Assembly (NCBI RefSeq): GCF_965638725.1
Contig: NC_134982.1
Location: 4,398,126-4,462,125 of the forward strand
DNA length: 64,000 bases
DNA from: Aptenodytes patagonicus
Lineage: Eukaryota > Chordata > Aves > Sphenisciformes > Spheniscidae
Direction of reading: 5' to 3'
Below are positions 1-44,300 of this stretch, piece after piece (position 1 is the stretch's first letter; every line of letters starts with the position of its first letter). The notes beneath the pieces are model-generated. The model saw only the letters and a list, made by a program, of their open reading frames with translations. It was not told the origin of the DNA and searched no databases. The translations under genes were made by a program, and so were the position numbers.

Positions 1-345
1 GTAAACAACTGTCACGAATAAAGACCGACAAGCAAGCAATCTCTACGTCTTTATACATAAAATTAAGGCTGGAGTCCTCATTACATACCAACTGCCATCA
101 CACTATTTCCATGAAGAATGTTTTGTGAATCGTCATGGAAAACGGCTAACAAAAAATAACCAACCAACCACCCCCCCATTAAATTTTGAAAGCGAAGATT
201 TCCCCCTGACATTTCTCACTGCATCCTCTTCCCTGGAAACAACGGCACTTCCTTCCCCATCGCCATTTGATCCTTCGGAGGCAAGGCGATGCCATTTTGG
301 ATAGCAAAAGTCTTGGAAGTTTTCAATCTTTTGGGGTTTTTCTTT

Positions 346-32423
<32,078 letters not shown>

Positions 32424-32566
32424 CGGGGCGGGCAGCAGCCCCGGCCACGGGCGGCTACAGCCCACGGGGAAAGTCACAGCCGGTTCCCGGCAGCGCCCGG
32501 CCCCCGCACCCCGCGGAGGCCAGCGGGCGCCGTGAGGGAAGGGCCCGCCCTACCTCCCTCACGCAA

Positions 32567-32699
32567 CCAATCGAGACGCCGGAGGGTGAAAGATTGCCCA
32601 AAAAACTGCCCAATCACCAGTGGGGTAGGGGTGGCCATGTAATGAATGGGTCAATCACGGTGGGGAGGAGGGGCGGGGCTGACAGTAGTGCCGGCCAAT
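32567..32699 (+). promoter_or_regulatory. Three CCAAT boxes plus an Sp1-type GC box upstream of KATNAL2
   Basis: CCAAT occurs at 32567-32571, 32609-32613 and 32695-32699, with GGGCGGGG at 32671-32678. All three CCAAT boxes are on the plus strand, so they are inverted relative to KATNAL2, and lie 145-275 bases upstream of its ATG. Clustered CCAAT boxes in a GC-rich promoter are typical NF-Y sites. That they drive KATNAL2 is inferred from position. Confidence 0.55.
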
Positions 32700-35600
32700 C
32701 GCCTCTAGGCTCACCTGAGGAGGGTGGCAGAGCGGTTGGTGGGTCTGTGAGGGGAGCGGCGGGGATGTTGAGCGGAGGGGCCGGAGGCGGTCTAGACCGA
32801 ACCAAACCAAGCCAAACCAAACCAAATCAGCCCTTCCCAGCCTAGCCTAGCCCACTGTTAAACACATCCGGCTCACCCAGACAGGCAAGGTGCGCCCGAG
32901 AAGAAGCAGAGTGCGGTCTGCCCCTTGCATCAAGGATGGTGGTGGGCGTTAAAATGGAGGCTGCCAGCGTGCTGGCACTGAGGGAACGCAGGGCTGTGAG
33001 AAGGGCCCTCTTCAGAGCACCCGAAAGCCGTTGTTAAACTCGGCTGCCTGATTGCTGCGGCCTCCTGGGTTCAGGATGTGAATTACTGGTGGGGTGAGTT
33101 GTGCCTGTCGGATAACTGTTTGGCTTCAGTCCAGCTGGAGGAGAACAATAAAAAAAGAAAAAAAAAATCTCTGAAAATACATGAAAGAGAAGTTAGAGCA
33201 TGCAAAAGACTTGCTTGGTGACAGCCACAACAGGGCACAAAGCAGGACAGAAGAGGTTAGAGGCGGGGGAAGAACAATCCTCTGGAACCATCCTGTCCTC
33301 TGGTACGTAAGCGCTTCCCAGCCAGGCAGCTGCAGGTGCAAGCTCTCCCCAAGTCCTGCCTGCTGGAGACCAACAGCTACTCAGTTCCACCAGCTGCTCT
33401 TGGACAGAGCAACTACCGGATTCTTCACGTCCATGCCATGCTATGCTTGCTTAGCATCTCATCCTCAAAACCGTGTTCCATAGACATCCACACCTTCTTC
33501 CAAATGCTGTCTCCTCAATATAACCGGCCTTATCCTTTTGGTGCAACCCTGTTCCTACTCAGGAATGTTTCTCCAGCCCTTTTCTTAAACCTTTCCAATC
33601 CAGTATATGCCAACACAAGCTTTCTGTTCCCTCAAGCTCCCTTTGCTAAGTATCTCTAACTTACAACCCTTCTCTCTCTCCTTTCAATATGTCTTTAATC
33701 TCAAGGATGTCCTAAGCAAAAACAGGACTTCAGCATATGTTGACAGCTCAGTTAGTTGCACTAGCGTACTTTCATCCTGTTAAGTGTGTAATTTAATACA
33801 TATTTTTTATTAAATTTGTCCCATAAAACATGAAGTTTTCAAAGTGGATCGAATTAATGTTCCTGCATCCAACTTAGGTCCTCTCCTACTAGACTTTGTG
33901 TTTAATTTTGTGGCCTTAATGTGGTAGTAGAGGAGGTAATGTGTTCGTTTGCCGTTATTGGGTGCTTCTGTTTCATGGCTGTGAAAGAGAAGTTCCTGTA
34001 ATTGAAGTTAGGATTCCAGCCATCCCAATTAGGTTGCTAAGATCATATCATTACTGTCGAGAGAATAGCCTGGGTTTGTGCCTTTGCTTGACTGGAGAGA
34101 GTTTTCTACCACGTCTCAAAGGGGTAGTGGTATCTTAATATGTGGTTTGCTACTGTTTTGATGGATAAAGAGAGTCTCTACTCCTTAGAACACAGACGTG
34201 AGGATAATTTTCACCGTACGTTTGTGAACGAATCTTCCAAACTGTCCTTGGAGACAAACGCACACTCACAGTCAGGGAGGCTGTGTTCAGGACTGTGAAA
34301 CCCCCACGAAAGCTCCGGCGGTTAAATCTGCGAGGGCAGACTTCTGCAGCTGAACAGTGCTGGTTGGCAGGATCAAGGTGTCCCCAAGCAATTGAAGAAC
34401 CTACAAAGAAACCTTGCTAGGGCACTCGTTACCTAGGCCTTACATTCAGTAGACATCATTTAATAAAAATAATAATGGTCAGGTAAACAACTTTATAGCA
34501 AACATTTAAATATTTCCCTGCTGTGCTTATAACCAAAATATAGGTGTATCACCCTGGTATGTTAGGATAGGCAAGCAAAACTAATTAACATGTATTTCAT
34601 CATCAAAACTCGTTAGAATATAAAGAGGAACAAATCAGATTTCTAATTTACATTTTGTCTGTATATATGTCTACTGAGTCTGGCATTGCTTTAGTTAATA
34701 AAACTTCACTGTATGTCTTCACATAACAGACAGATTATTTCCCATGTAAGCTCTGCTTTGTCGATTAGCTGCACAGAAAGTGCAGATAGAAAGCACCCAC
34801 GTGTACGATTTCTTTCCAATAAACAGAGTAAGTATCCAACTCGAAACGTCTTGTCTTGTAAGCAGAGCCCATATATTTATGGGCAGCAGAGCAATTACGG
34901 GGGCCTGTGAGCCTCTGCGCTTTGACAGTTCTGGACCTAACGCCAGAGGGGTGTGGGCATTGAGCGCCACCCCATTAACATTTTTGCCGTTCACTTTCTC
35001 TAGTGTTACATTAAAAAAATAAATGGCTATGGGATAGGAAAGACGATGGAGGAGCCTCAGGCTGGCCTCATAAAGTTCTTTCCTTTAAACACAGCACACA
35101 CACACAAAAAAATCCGCCTTTGACCCAGTCATCTCAGACCCCCCCCAGTCCTATCACTGCTTGTAATTCGTATTCGGTTGTCTATTAGCGGCTGATTAAG
35201 CAGCACAGGAGGAGTTTGTTGAGGTGTTGCAATTGCTGCAATGCTGGGAGCAGCTGTAGGGTGGTTGTTTTTTTGTTGGTTTTTTTTTTTGTCGTTTTGT
35301 TTTTAACTGTCTGCAGCGTGTTTGTGGGAAGCAGGGAGAGTTTGTTTAGATGATCAGATGTCTGGATTTCAGTAGGTAACACAGCTGTGGGAAGAGTCAG
35401 GGCTTGCACGGACATACTGTGCACAGTCCTAGAAAGATTACTAGAGAAGGCTGAAGCCCAGACGTATTTTTTGCTTTTTTTCCTAACAAGCCTAACTCAA
35501 TTTAGGGGCAGGATGCTTAGCACCTATAGGCTCCCTTCTTACCCTAATTAGAGCCTATTGGGAGAACAAACCAATTACTGCAGGGATACCCTATCAGATG

Positions 35601-38240
35601 GGAGTACGAATTGGCTGCCTTGAAGAAGGGCAGGTTGTCTGCTCCTCCGATGGCTAGTGCTGGGCTGAGTTTTAAAACTCGTATCGCAAAATCAGAAAGG
35701 ACTCAAGGGGAGAGTGAGGGGAACGCTGTAGGAGCTGCGGCAGGGGGTTGTGAGGGAAGAAAGAGGAGGGGAAGGAAGACGTATCGGAAGTTGAGGTGCA
35801 AGAAGAAGAAGCAGCAGCGGCAGAAGTATCAGAAGCTGGAAGAATGTCTGATGCTTGAGGTAGGTTTCTTAAAAGTTTGGTGGAAAGAAATGTTGGGAAG
35901 GTTGGAACTTTGGTAAGCTGCTAAGATGGCCTGGTATCTGGGGAGCGCAAGTCTGGGGTTAATGCGTGTGTGAGGAGTTTTGAAAAACCAGCGGGATTCT
36001 GAAGAGCTAGAGCAAAAGGGGAGACTGATTTTAGTTACTGGAAAAAACAGAAGAGGGAGATTTGAGAGAAACCTTGGCGTGGAGATAACAGAGAGAGCAT
36101 AGGCCTGCGCCCTATGCTTTCGTGGGGTAGGGACCTAGGAAAAAGCTTGAGGAGGACCAGAAGTACGGCGTACTTTTTTTTTTTCCAAGGGTATGACCCC
36201 AGTGACGAGTAGGAGAAAGGTTGTGAGGGAAAGCTGGGGGAAAACAAAATATAATGAAGAGAAGACCTCTAAGGAACTCTTTTCTTCAAGCAAAAAATTA
36301 GGCTAAGCTAAAACGTAAACTCTTATTATCTTACGCATGTGAGGCGTTAAAATACAAACTATAATCTGTTTGCTCTTATCCCAGCGGCTGTTGGGGATGA
36401 GATGAATGGGAAGGTTGAAAGATGTAGTTATGAAGTGAGAGGTGAGCGTACATGAGAAAAAGAAATGCCCGGCTCTGGTGCGAGTTTGAACGTTGATGTG
36501 TTTCCCGGTGTGTTTGAAGGAAGAAACACGCGAGGGTGTGCTCAAAGAAGAAGAGAGAAGGCTTTGGTCTAGGCTGTGCTGGTGTGTGCTTTAATGATCT
36601 AAGAGATCCTAACCTGCAGCTTGCCCCTTCAGTCTGGTATTGAATTGGAGGGGAAAAAGAAACGTTTGATGGACTTGGGAGTTGAACTCGCGTGGCGGTG
36701 TGGCAGGCAGCACGCTTTATTCGGCTGCGAATTCCTGGTTTTGTCTAACAAAAGGGGTATGAAATGAATAAAGTCCGTATGTTTTAAATCTTCAGGAAGA
36801 TGACTATCATGAGACCAAGCACAGAACGAGTTCATGCAGAGAAGGACTAGCTATCTGTGGTTATGGTTAAAAGCTTTAGCAGAACTAAGGGTTTACCTTG
36901 GCCTAGCTAACAGTAAATAAAAAGGAAAGCCTGCCTCAAAAGGCTATTGCCTATTTGCAAAACTACCGCTAATAACATGAATTATTGAGTTCCTGTGTGT
37001 CCAGATCTTGTAGTGATAGCGAGTGACCATAGCTGGTGTGTACGGCGGGCATCGGTACCCTCTATAAAAGCTCAGCTATTTGTTCCCAAAATTGTCTGCC
37101 AGAATCCCTCCTAGCAGAGCTTGCTGCCGACGCGGCCTGTCTCTTGGCCCGTTAAGAAGCTCCTGGTGTAGTAGTACTTGTATTTGTTCCCGAGATACCT
37201 TATGGTTGTAGGTACCACGCCGAGCCCGTCAATCGTGCAAAAACTGCTGCCTTTTAGTTAATATGGGCGAATATATTTTGTGTTTCAGACCTTTTTTTCC
37301 CCAACGTCTCTCTCCAGCTTCTCGTTCGAGGCGGTTTGGCTGCTTGCCTGTTGGCTCAGTCTTTCCCTTTTTTCATTGCAGTAAATCAGTTCTTTGGTTT
37401 AATGGCCCAGTTGCCAATGAAACTGAATATTGTGACTAGGTAACTATTGTGACTAGATAATGATCTCTGGCTGCTTTTGAAAATAATATTCTCAGCTGCA
37501 CCTCAATGTTTATTTTTCCGTAAATGTCTCAACATTTCCCTTGCAGCAGGAAACCCATTATCTGGTTTTGAAGCTTGCTGCCAGTGACATTTTCGCTTCA
37601 TTTTTTATTAATAAAATGTGTCACATCATCATTATAACACGAATTATGAGAATGTTTTTGACGAGATGGATAAAACTAAGAAAGCTATCAAATCACAGCG
37701 CAAGCCCAACCCTTCCATTTAATACACTTCAATCGCAAGACCGCGTTATTTGCTGTTCTTCCTTTTTTTTGTGTGTGTGACTATAATAATTCTGCTTCAC
37801 CGCTGGGTATGTCCTCCGCGGCGTTAATTCTGGAGAGGTGGAAAGCGGCAGCCCCGGAGGGGGTGCGATCCCTCCGGGTGCTCCCTTCTCACGCTGAAGT
37901 CCCCGGAGCGTTTGGGTTTTTATGCCGAGGCCGGAGCCGCTGCCGGAGCCCCGCTGGGCCTGAGGAGCCGCCTCTTCCCTACCGCCCCGCGGGTTTGGGC
38001 CTGCTAGTGACCCCGGGGGTCGCGGAGGAGCCGGGCTCGGTAAGGGGCGCTGCGGACCGGTACCGGCGGGGGTGCGTGTAGGAAAAGAGGCTGTTTTCTC
38101 CCTCACGATTTCCCTCAGGGCCGCCCCGCCGGGCGGAGAGGCGGCCACGGGAGGCGGCGCGGAGCGCTCCCCCCCCATCTCCCGCCCTCGCTGGAGCCGC
38201 CCTCCCCCGTCACGTGCCGGGGGCGCGCACAGGGTGCACG

Positions 38241-38303
38241 ATGGTGGTGGCGGCGGCGGCGGGGCCCGGCGACGGCGGCGGCAGCAGCAGCAGCAGCGGG
38301 TAG
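38241..38303 (+). other. Upstream ORF in the PIAS2 5' leader
   Basis: ATG at 38241 has A at -3 and G at +4 (strong context). It opens a 20-codon frame over a GGC/CAG trinucleotide tract (Ala run, Gly run, five Ser codons) and stops with TAG at 38301-38303, three bases before the PIAS2 ATG. It matters only if transcription starts upstream of 38241. Confidence 0.6.
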
Positions 38304-38314
38304 AAAATGGCGGA
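38303..38314 (+). promoter_or_regulatory. YY1/TISU-like element over the PIAS2 start codon
   Basis: GAAAATGGCGGA matches the TISU consensus SAASATGGCGGC at 10 of 12 positions and also fits a YY1 site. Such elements lie just after the transcription start in genes with very short 5' UTRs. Confidence 0.45.
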
Positions 38315-38330
38315 TTTCGAGGAGCTGCGG
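38307..38330 (+). CDS. PIAS2: PIAS2 coding exon 1 (start codon)
   Basis: Encodes MADFEELR, the PIAS N-terminus, and ends in phase 0 at the donor GTGAGG. The frame stays open into the intron for some 640 bases, but that is GC-rich read-through, not coding. Confidence 0.94.
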
Positions 38331-41300
38331 GTGAGGAGGGAAGAGAGGCGGCGGCGGGGGAGACGCGGGCCAAGATGTCGCCCGGCCGTTCCCGCGGCGG
38401 GGGAGCCCCCTCGCCCACCCCCCTCCCCCGGCCTTTCCTCACGGGGAGCCCCCGCCGCGCCCCTCGGTGTTTGCCGGGGGAGGGGGGGGGACGCTGAGCC
38501 GTCAGCGCCCGTCGCTGAGGCGGCAGCCCGTAACGGCGGGCCGGAAACCACCGGGGCCCCGCGGCCGCCTGCGCCTTCCGCGGGGAGGAAGCGGGGCCGC
38601 CCTGAAACGCGGTCGGGGGGGCGGCGGGAGCCGGCGGCGTTGCTGGCTCTGCCCGAGGAGAACCCTCCCTGTCACTTCCCCGGGAGGGGAGGCTCGGGGA
38701 GCCCGCTGTCCATCTTCGCCCTGTGGGTTGTGATATTGGTGGGGTCCGTTCCCCCCCCCCCCCCCCCCCCCCGACATTTTAAAAGCCGTTTCGGCTGTTG
38801 CGTGCGGCCCGACCGGGCGAGAAGCTGGGCCCCGGCCCGGTGCCGGAGGCTCGCATGGCGCTGGCGGGGCTCCACGCCCTCGGGAGGGCCCGGGGCCGTG
38901 ATGCCCTTATTGCGAACCGAAGGGAGAATGCCGAATAATTACTGCATGTTTGAAAATGCTAACAATTACTGAATTTTTTGAAAATTCGTTAACTGCTTTC
39001 CAACCGGGAAAACTGCGCCTGTGAAGTGTGAAATCCAGTAGTGTTTATTTTCAGACCTGTTTTATCTCAATTGAATGCCTTTTATGTTGCAGTTGTGGAC
39101 TTTCTGTAACAGATTTTTTTTTTTGGTGGTGGGGGTGGCCATTCATACTTTAAGGTGCGTACACAAAGAGCCGACTACATCGCTTCTGTCTTTCCTTGTG
39201 TTGAATAATCTGTGAGTATCTTTGTTCGGAAGAAGAACGTTGTCCTTCTGCAGCATCCACACCTGCAGAAGTGCTGCCGAGGGTATGCTACGTGCACACT
39301 GAAACTCCCCCCCCCCGACCTAGACTTTCCTACAGAAGGAATAAAAGTCAGTTGAATAGGAACCACTGTGAGTTAGGCTTTAGTGTCGAGAGAGGTCTGA
39401 TGGCTGAACTGACTGTAGTCTGACCAACAGTGGGAAATACGCTGCAATCACCAGAGAATTTCCTACTTCCTAGGCTTCTTCCAGCACTAACACCGCTTGG
39501 GTTGAAGTGGCTGTAGTGTAGCTGAGGAGCTCGGTTGTAAAAATCTCACGGAAAGAACTGAGCTTCTTTATTTGAGGACAAGAGTGCTCTATCTCAATCT
39601 TAGGTTTAAGAAGGGCTGGCTTATTTTTTCTTAAATTAAACATTGTGGGTTTTTTTAACTTGTTTGTGTTTACATGTTTTCTTGTTTAGTGTCCTGACTA
39701 ATTTTCAACCCTCTTTCCAAGGTCTCTCAAAGGCTGTAGCTACGTAGGTGGCTAACCCCCCAGTGCAAACTTTGTAGCAGTGATAACTCTTCTTAGTGTA
39801 GCTCCTCTTCTCCAGGCTTGAGCCGGAGCTGTGATCTGCATTTTCCGAAGCGCTATAATCGCTTATCTAGACATGCATAAGTATTGATAGACTCTGGGAA
39901 TTGGGTACCTAAATACCTTTGAAATTATATATGCACCTGAGTAGCTTGCCAAAAGTAACACGGGAAGCGTGGGGGGAAAAGGGAACTGGGTTTCAGGCCA
40001 ACTACAGGACTGCCCTTTCGTCACTCAAAACAATAGGTATCAGTAGCTAAAAAAATACTAGTCTGAAGAAACGTCTTTTGATGTTCCCATTCATCTCATT
40101 TGTAAACTGGAGTGCTGGTGAAATGAATCTGCTAGCCTGGAGCTTCTCTAAATGTCTGTTCAACATCCAGCTGATGATAATTCATGGTCCATTTTGGGAA
40201 AGCTCTTGATATTTTTCGGAAGAGAATATAGTAGTCTGCCTTGTGTCTTCAAGGCCTTTACTGCCTTTTTTTTTTTTTAAATAAAGATGATACATTTGGA
40301 CGTGTCTGCTTGAATACCAGGCACTTGGTTTGCAGGTTCAAGTTTGGTTTTTTTTTTTTTAGACAACCAATTCTTCCTGCTTTTGGCCAAAGAAGAGAGA
40401 GACTCCTCCCGCCCCCAGCAGATTTCACGGATTGATGTTTAGGAGTGATCTTAAACTGGTGCTTTATAGATTAATTTATGGAACGTTTCTATGGCAGTAT
40501 TGTTTGCTGCTCTCTTGTTTGCAGTTTCCTGCAGTACGTGATCTCTACCTGCCTTATAAAAGGCCAGTAGGGCAATTTGGAGAGTTGAATTTATTTTAGT
40601 AAATCGTTAAGGACTGACTAAAGGCAGGAGGTCAGAGTTCTCTCTTAAATCCTGTTTTTGAGGGAAACATGCAGGGGCAGCATTTTTCTATTCTCAGGGC
40701 AAAGGATTGTTTTAATATTTGTTAGTACCGTCCCTGCCATCCTCTGGATCTTCAAAGTAAAAGTTCTGAGGAGCTATGACCAAAGGGTTATAATTGAGAG
40801 GCCGCAGTGAAAGAAAACAAAGAGACTCAAAGAAACCTGGTGTTACATCATGCCTTTTGGAAATCTTCGGTTTTGTTAAAGGATTCGGAAGTAGCTGTAA
40901 CCACAGTCACTACTTTTCAAGATATTGGTGAAAATGTCCAGTATAAGGCTTACCCTTCCAGACCTTTGGATTAACTCTTAATTAGTAGTGTTTATTGAAT
41001 TCTGTAGGCTACCAGTTTCTGGACTATTAGGGAGTTGCTGAGAAGATGTGGTGAGCACAACAGTATCTTTCTTGTATTTTGAGATACAATTTCCAGACCT
41101 GCTGTTCACAGATGTGTTTTTAAACATGGCTCATGCCTTTATCCATAATCCTCACTTACGAGCAGCCCGATGAATGTCAAAAGGATTACATGGGCATAGA
41201 CAGACGTGGAACAGAAGTCAGCAGTCTGGTGTGGAGGCCAGAGATGGCATGTGAACACATTTTTGAACAGAATTGGCCCAGGAGTGGGGAACTACAGCTC

Positions 41301-44300
41301 CTTCTGAGAGCCATCTGTGAGAAAATGATTCCAGCTTCCAACAAATTCTGAACTGACCGAGATTTGGCTTGAAGCTATGGTTTGCATCCCAGCAAAATAC
41401 TGCAGATAAGAGGATGGTTATATATTATTACTTTTAGAGAGAGAGAAAACATCTCTTGGGTCCCCTAGGTTTCTGTTGGCATCCTGACTCTAATTTGGAA
41501 ACAAATAATACAGAGCGCACGCTATGCTTGAAACATTGCAGACCCCTAGTTTAGAAGATAACAGCTTCAGTCTCACAGTTTGTATTTAATCGGGTTTTGA
41601 AGTAATATGTTAGTTTCATCTTTTGGGGGGGGGGGAAGCTCTTTATAGGCCAATGAATATGCCTGTGCCAAAACTAATTTGTGTGACACTAGCGACCAGT
41701 TTTATGGCCATTGTGGAAAAAACTCATTTTGGTGAGAAGAGGTGGAAGTGTGCTCATATGTCCTGTGTGGAAGGGGAGATTACACAGAATTTACTGGAAA
41801 ATCAGGGCTTATAAATGCTGAAAGTAAGTCCCACGCTTAATTTTTGCTCTTGCATACCCAGTACTGAAGTCATGCGATTCAAATGCGAAGAGCAATATGG
41901 TTCAGATACCATATTAAAATACAGAAATTGAAGTCTCATACTTGTATGTATTGGATCTCTCGTTCATACCAGCCTCGGTGTCTTTCCACTCCTCTTGCTT
42001 TATTTTTCCAGTCTGAATGGACAGTGTTTGCCTGTTTACCAGGTGAAGCAGTGCTTAGTGCTAAATTGTTAGCCAAGAAGAAAACAGAGAGCTATTTTCA
42101 CGTGTCCTCTTCAAGCTCATTGCCAAACACTCTGTTGTACTCTGTTTTATTTTAGCTGTGTTAATAACATTGTATTGTATATGCCCATCAGTTTGGGGGT
42201 TTGATGTAGAAATCAAAATCCGCATGGTGATCTGGAATAAAGTTACAATGATGGACAGAATAGATATTGAGAAGTTTCTGTTGGTGATGTAGTGATCTCT
42301 AGGTTGCAATTAACATTGAGTGTATTAAATAAGATAACCTCTCATAAAATACTGTTAATAACCTATGAGAATATACTGTTATCTTGTATCTGTACGTAAT
42401 TCCCCTTCCTAGATGCATAGTAATTTTTTCAGACCAGTGAGGCTTATTGTGGTACCTTCAAAGCTTGTTGTATCTAGAATAATTAACAACTAATGATTGT
42501 GCTGAGATACGGTGATGGGGGAGAGGAAAGGGATAATATAGTTTATGGTACTTAAAAAATGAGGCTGCAGTGAGATGGGTCAAGCTTTGTTTTGAGCATC
42601 TTATGTGAAATGAACGCCAGTCTTTGATTTAGGATTTTCACTGTTATATTAAGCGTGTGCAACGTTGAAGACTAATGCCTAATTTAGGAGCCAGGCTAGA
42701 GTTAGTCTAAAGAAAAAATCCCCATAATACTGAGGACCTGATGGTCATGCTGTTTGCACCAACTGTTGTGTTCTTCAGAGCTGCTCTTACTGTGCTGTAC
42801 TACTTCCACAGATTTAACTGGTGACATCTTCATTCTTTCCCAGGGCTTGCAGTTTTTTATCTATAGTTACATGAGTTTCCAGAATACATTACATTTATGT
42901 TTGTATTCAGGGTCAGCAGAGAGGTCTTCAACCATCCCAAGACACAAGTTGCTCTTTCTTACCAGTATTACCCATTTCTAGCCCACTGTAAATCAGTATG
43001 TATGCAAATTTATTGCAAAAGATGTCACAAATGTGCCTCTCTGCTATGAGTGTCCAGAAGAGGGCTTAAAGTCAGGAGTGAGGATTTGTGGGGTTGGTCC
43101 TTCCCTATATAGGCTTCGGACACTTCAGAAAACATCTGGAAGCCAGTGGGGCTGAAGCAGAACTCTTAGGTGGAGACTGACTAGAACTTTTGAGTTGACT
43201 TGGATGGTTTCTGCAGGCTCAAGTGTAGGGTTCACTACTTGAGCAGTTGCAGTTGCCCTAGAAGCTACAGTTGTTGGTGCTTATTGTAGACACGTCAAGA
43301 ATTTAACAGGCATTCTTGGTTACCTTTCATTTATATATGTAAGTACAATGACTGTTAGAATTGCAGGTAGCTTTGGCAGGGGGAGTGTGGAGAATCACGT
43401 ACCTCTTGTTTGAGATATGTTTGATCCCTTACTTTGCTCTGAAACACGCCCGCCCTTAATTTCAGTGGCATGTCAGCATTTCCTGGACTCCTTAACATCA
43501 TCATCCCTGTGAAATGAATGCCATTCCAGATACACCTACGGCTTAATGCTTTAGAACAATATTTCTGCTTATGAATCATGGTTGCTATAGTTTAACAATA
43601 AGAAACAAAAAACCCTGTGAAACTTCTTATGACCTTCAAGTATGAATTTCAGGCAAAAAAATGTTTCTGGAATATAAAAGTACTTGAATTATCCAGTCTG
43701 ATTTCCTTCCTTAAAGTTCTGTCAAACTACTCTTTGTGTTCACAGAGAAACATTAAAACCAAAATGGCTCTGGTCTTCTGTGTTAAAAATGTTTTTTATT
43801 GGGCTCTGCAGCTGTAAAGAACTTCTCTCAAGAGAAAATTGATGGCATTTACATGACACAACTTGAATGTCTAATCTTAATTCAGTGATGTGAAAAGCAT
43901 GTTAATAGCTAGGCTGCAGTCTTCTGCAATACTGTTGGAACCCCAAAAGAAAATAACTTGGTGGGGTTTGTTGGAAGTAGTATCTGTCTTGCACCATGAT
44001 TATAAATGCTCCTAAGCATATGTTATGCCTCCATAAAACCTTGTTGATTATAATGAGTGTCCAGTTTGATATGTCTGTAAATGGAGTAATAAGCTAAAAT
44101 GTGTAGATCAGACTATTTGCGTTTTCATGCACGTGGTGGTGGTTGCCCTAAAGGGAATGTAGAATCAGCTTTAGGGGGAAAATGTTGCAAAAGCCATTGT
44201 TTAATTCCAGTAAAACTCACTTTCGCAAGACGTCTTTCAAAAAGCATATGTAAGATTTTTGCATTGATGGACAAAACTATGTTGTGGGTTTTTTTTTTTT

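Larger units (their letters stand above)
32424..38306. other. KATNAL2-PIAS2 divergent intergenic region
   Basis: Holds the KATNAL2 upstream promoter elements, a short CCAAA-type tandem tract at 32799-32828, AT-rich DNA at 34440-34740, a purine-rich open frame ending at a splice-donor-like site (35650-35859), an isolated TATAAAAG at 37063-37070, and the PIAS2 CpG island. It also contains the 5' UTRs of both genes, whose ends I cannot place. No third gene is supported. Confidence 0.7.
37800..38900. promoter_or_regulatory. CpG island at the PIAS2 5' end
   Basis: Very GC- and CG-rich DNA around PIAS2 coding exon 1, including C/G homopolymer runs. Several long open frames on both strands here are by-products of composition. 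A USF-type E-box CACGTG lies at 38211-38216, about 90 bases before the ATG. No TATA box close to the ATG. Confidence 0.82.

Noticed and set aside
37063-37070. TATAAAAG as a promoter for PIAS2
   Set aside because: More than 1.2 kb from the ATG and outside the CpG island; a single hexamer-type match in AT-containing DNA is expected by chance.
37729-38972. Long open frames on both strands (221-237 codons) around PIAS2 exon 1
   Set aside because: Pro/Arg/Gly-rich composition products. Only the first 8 codons of the plus frame at 38307 are coding, as shown by the donor and phase match to exon 2.
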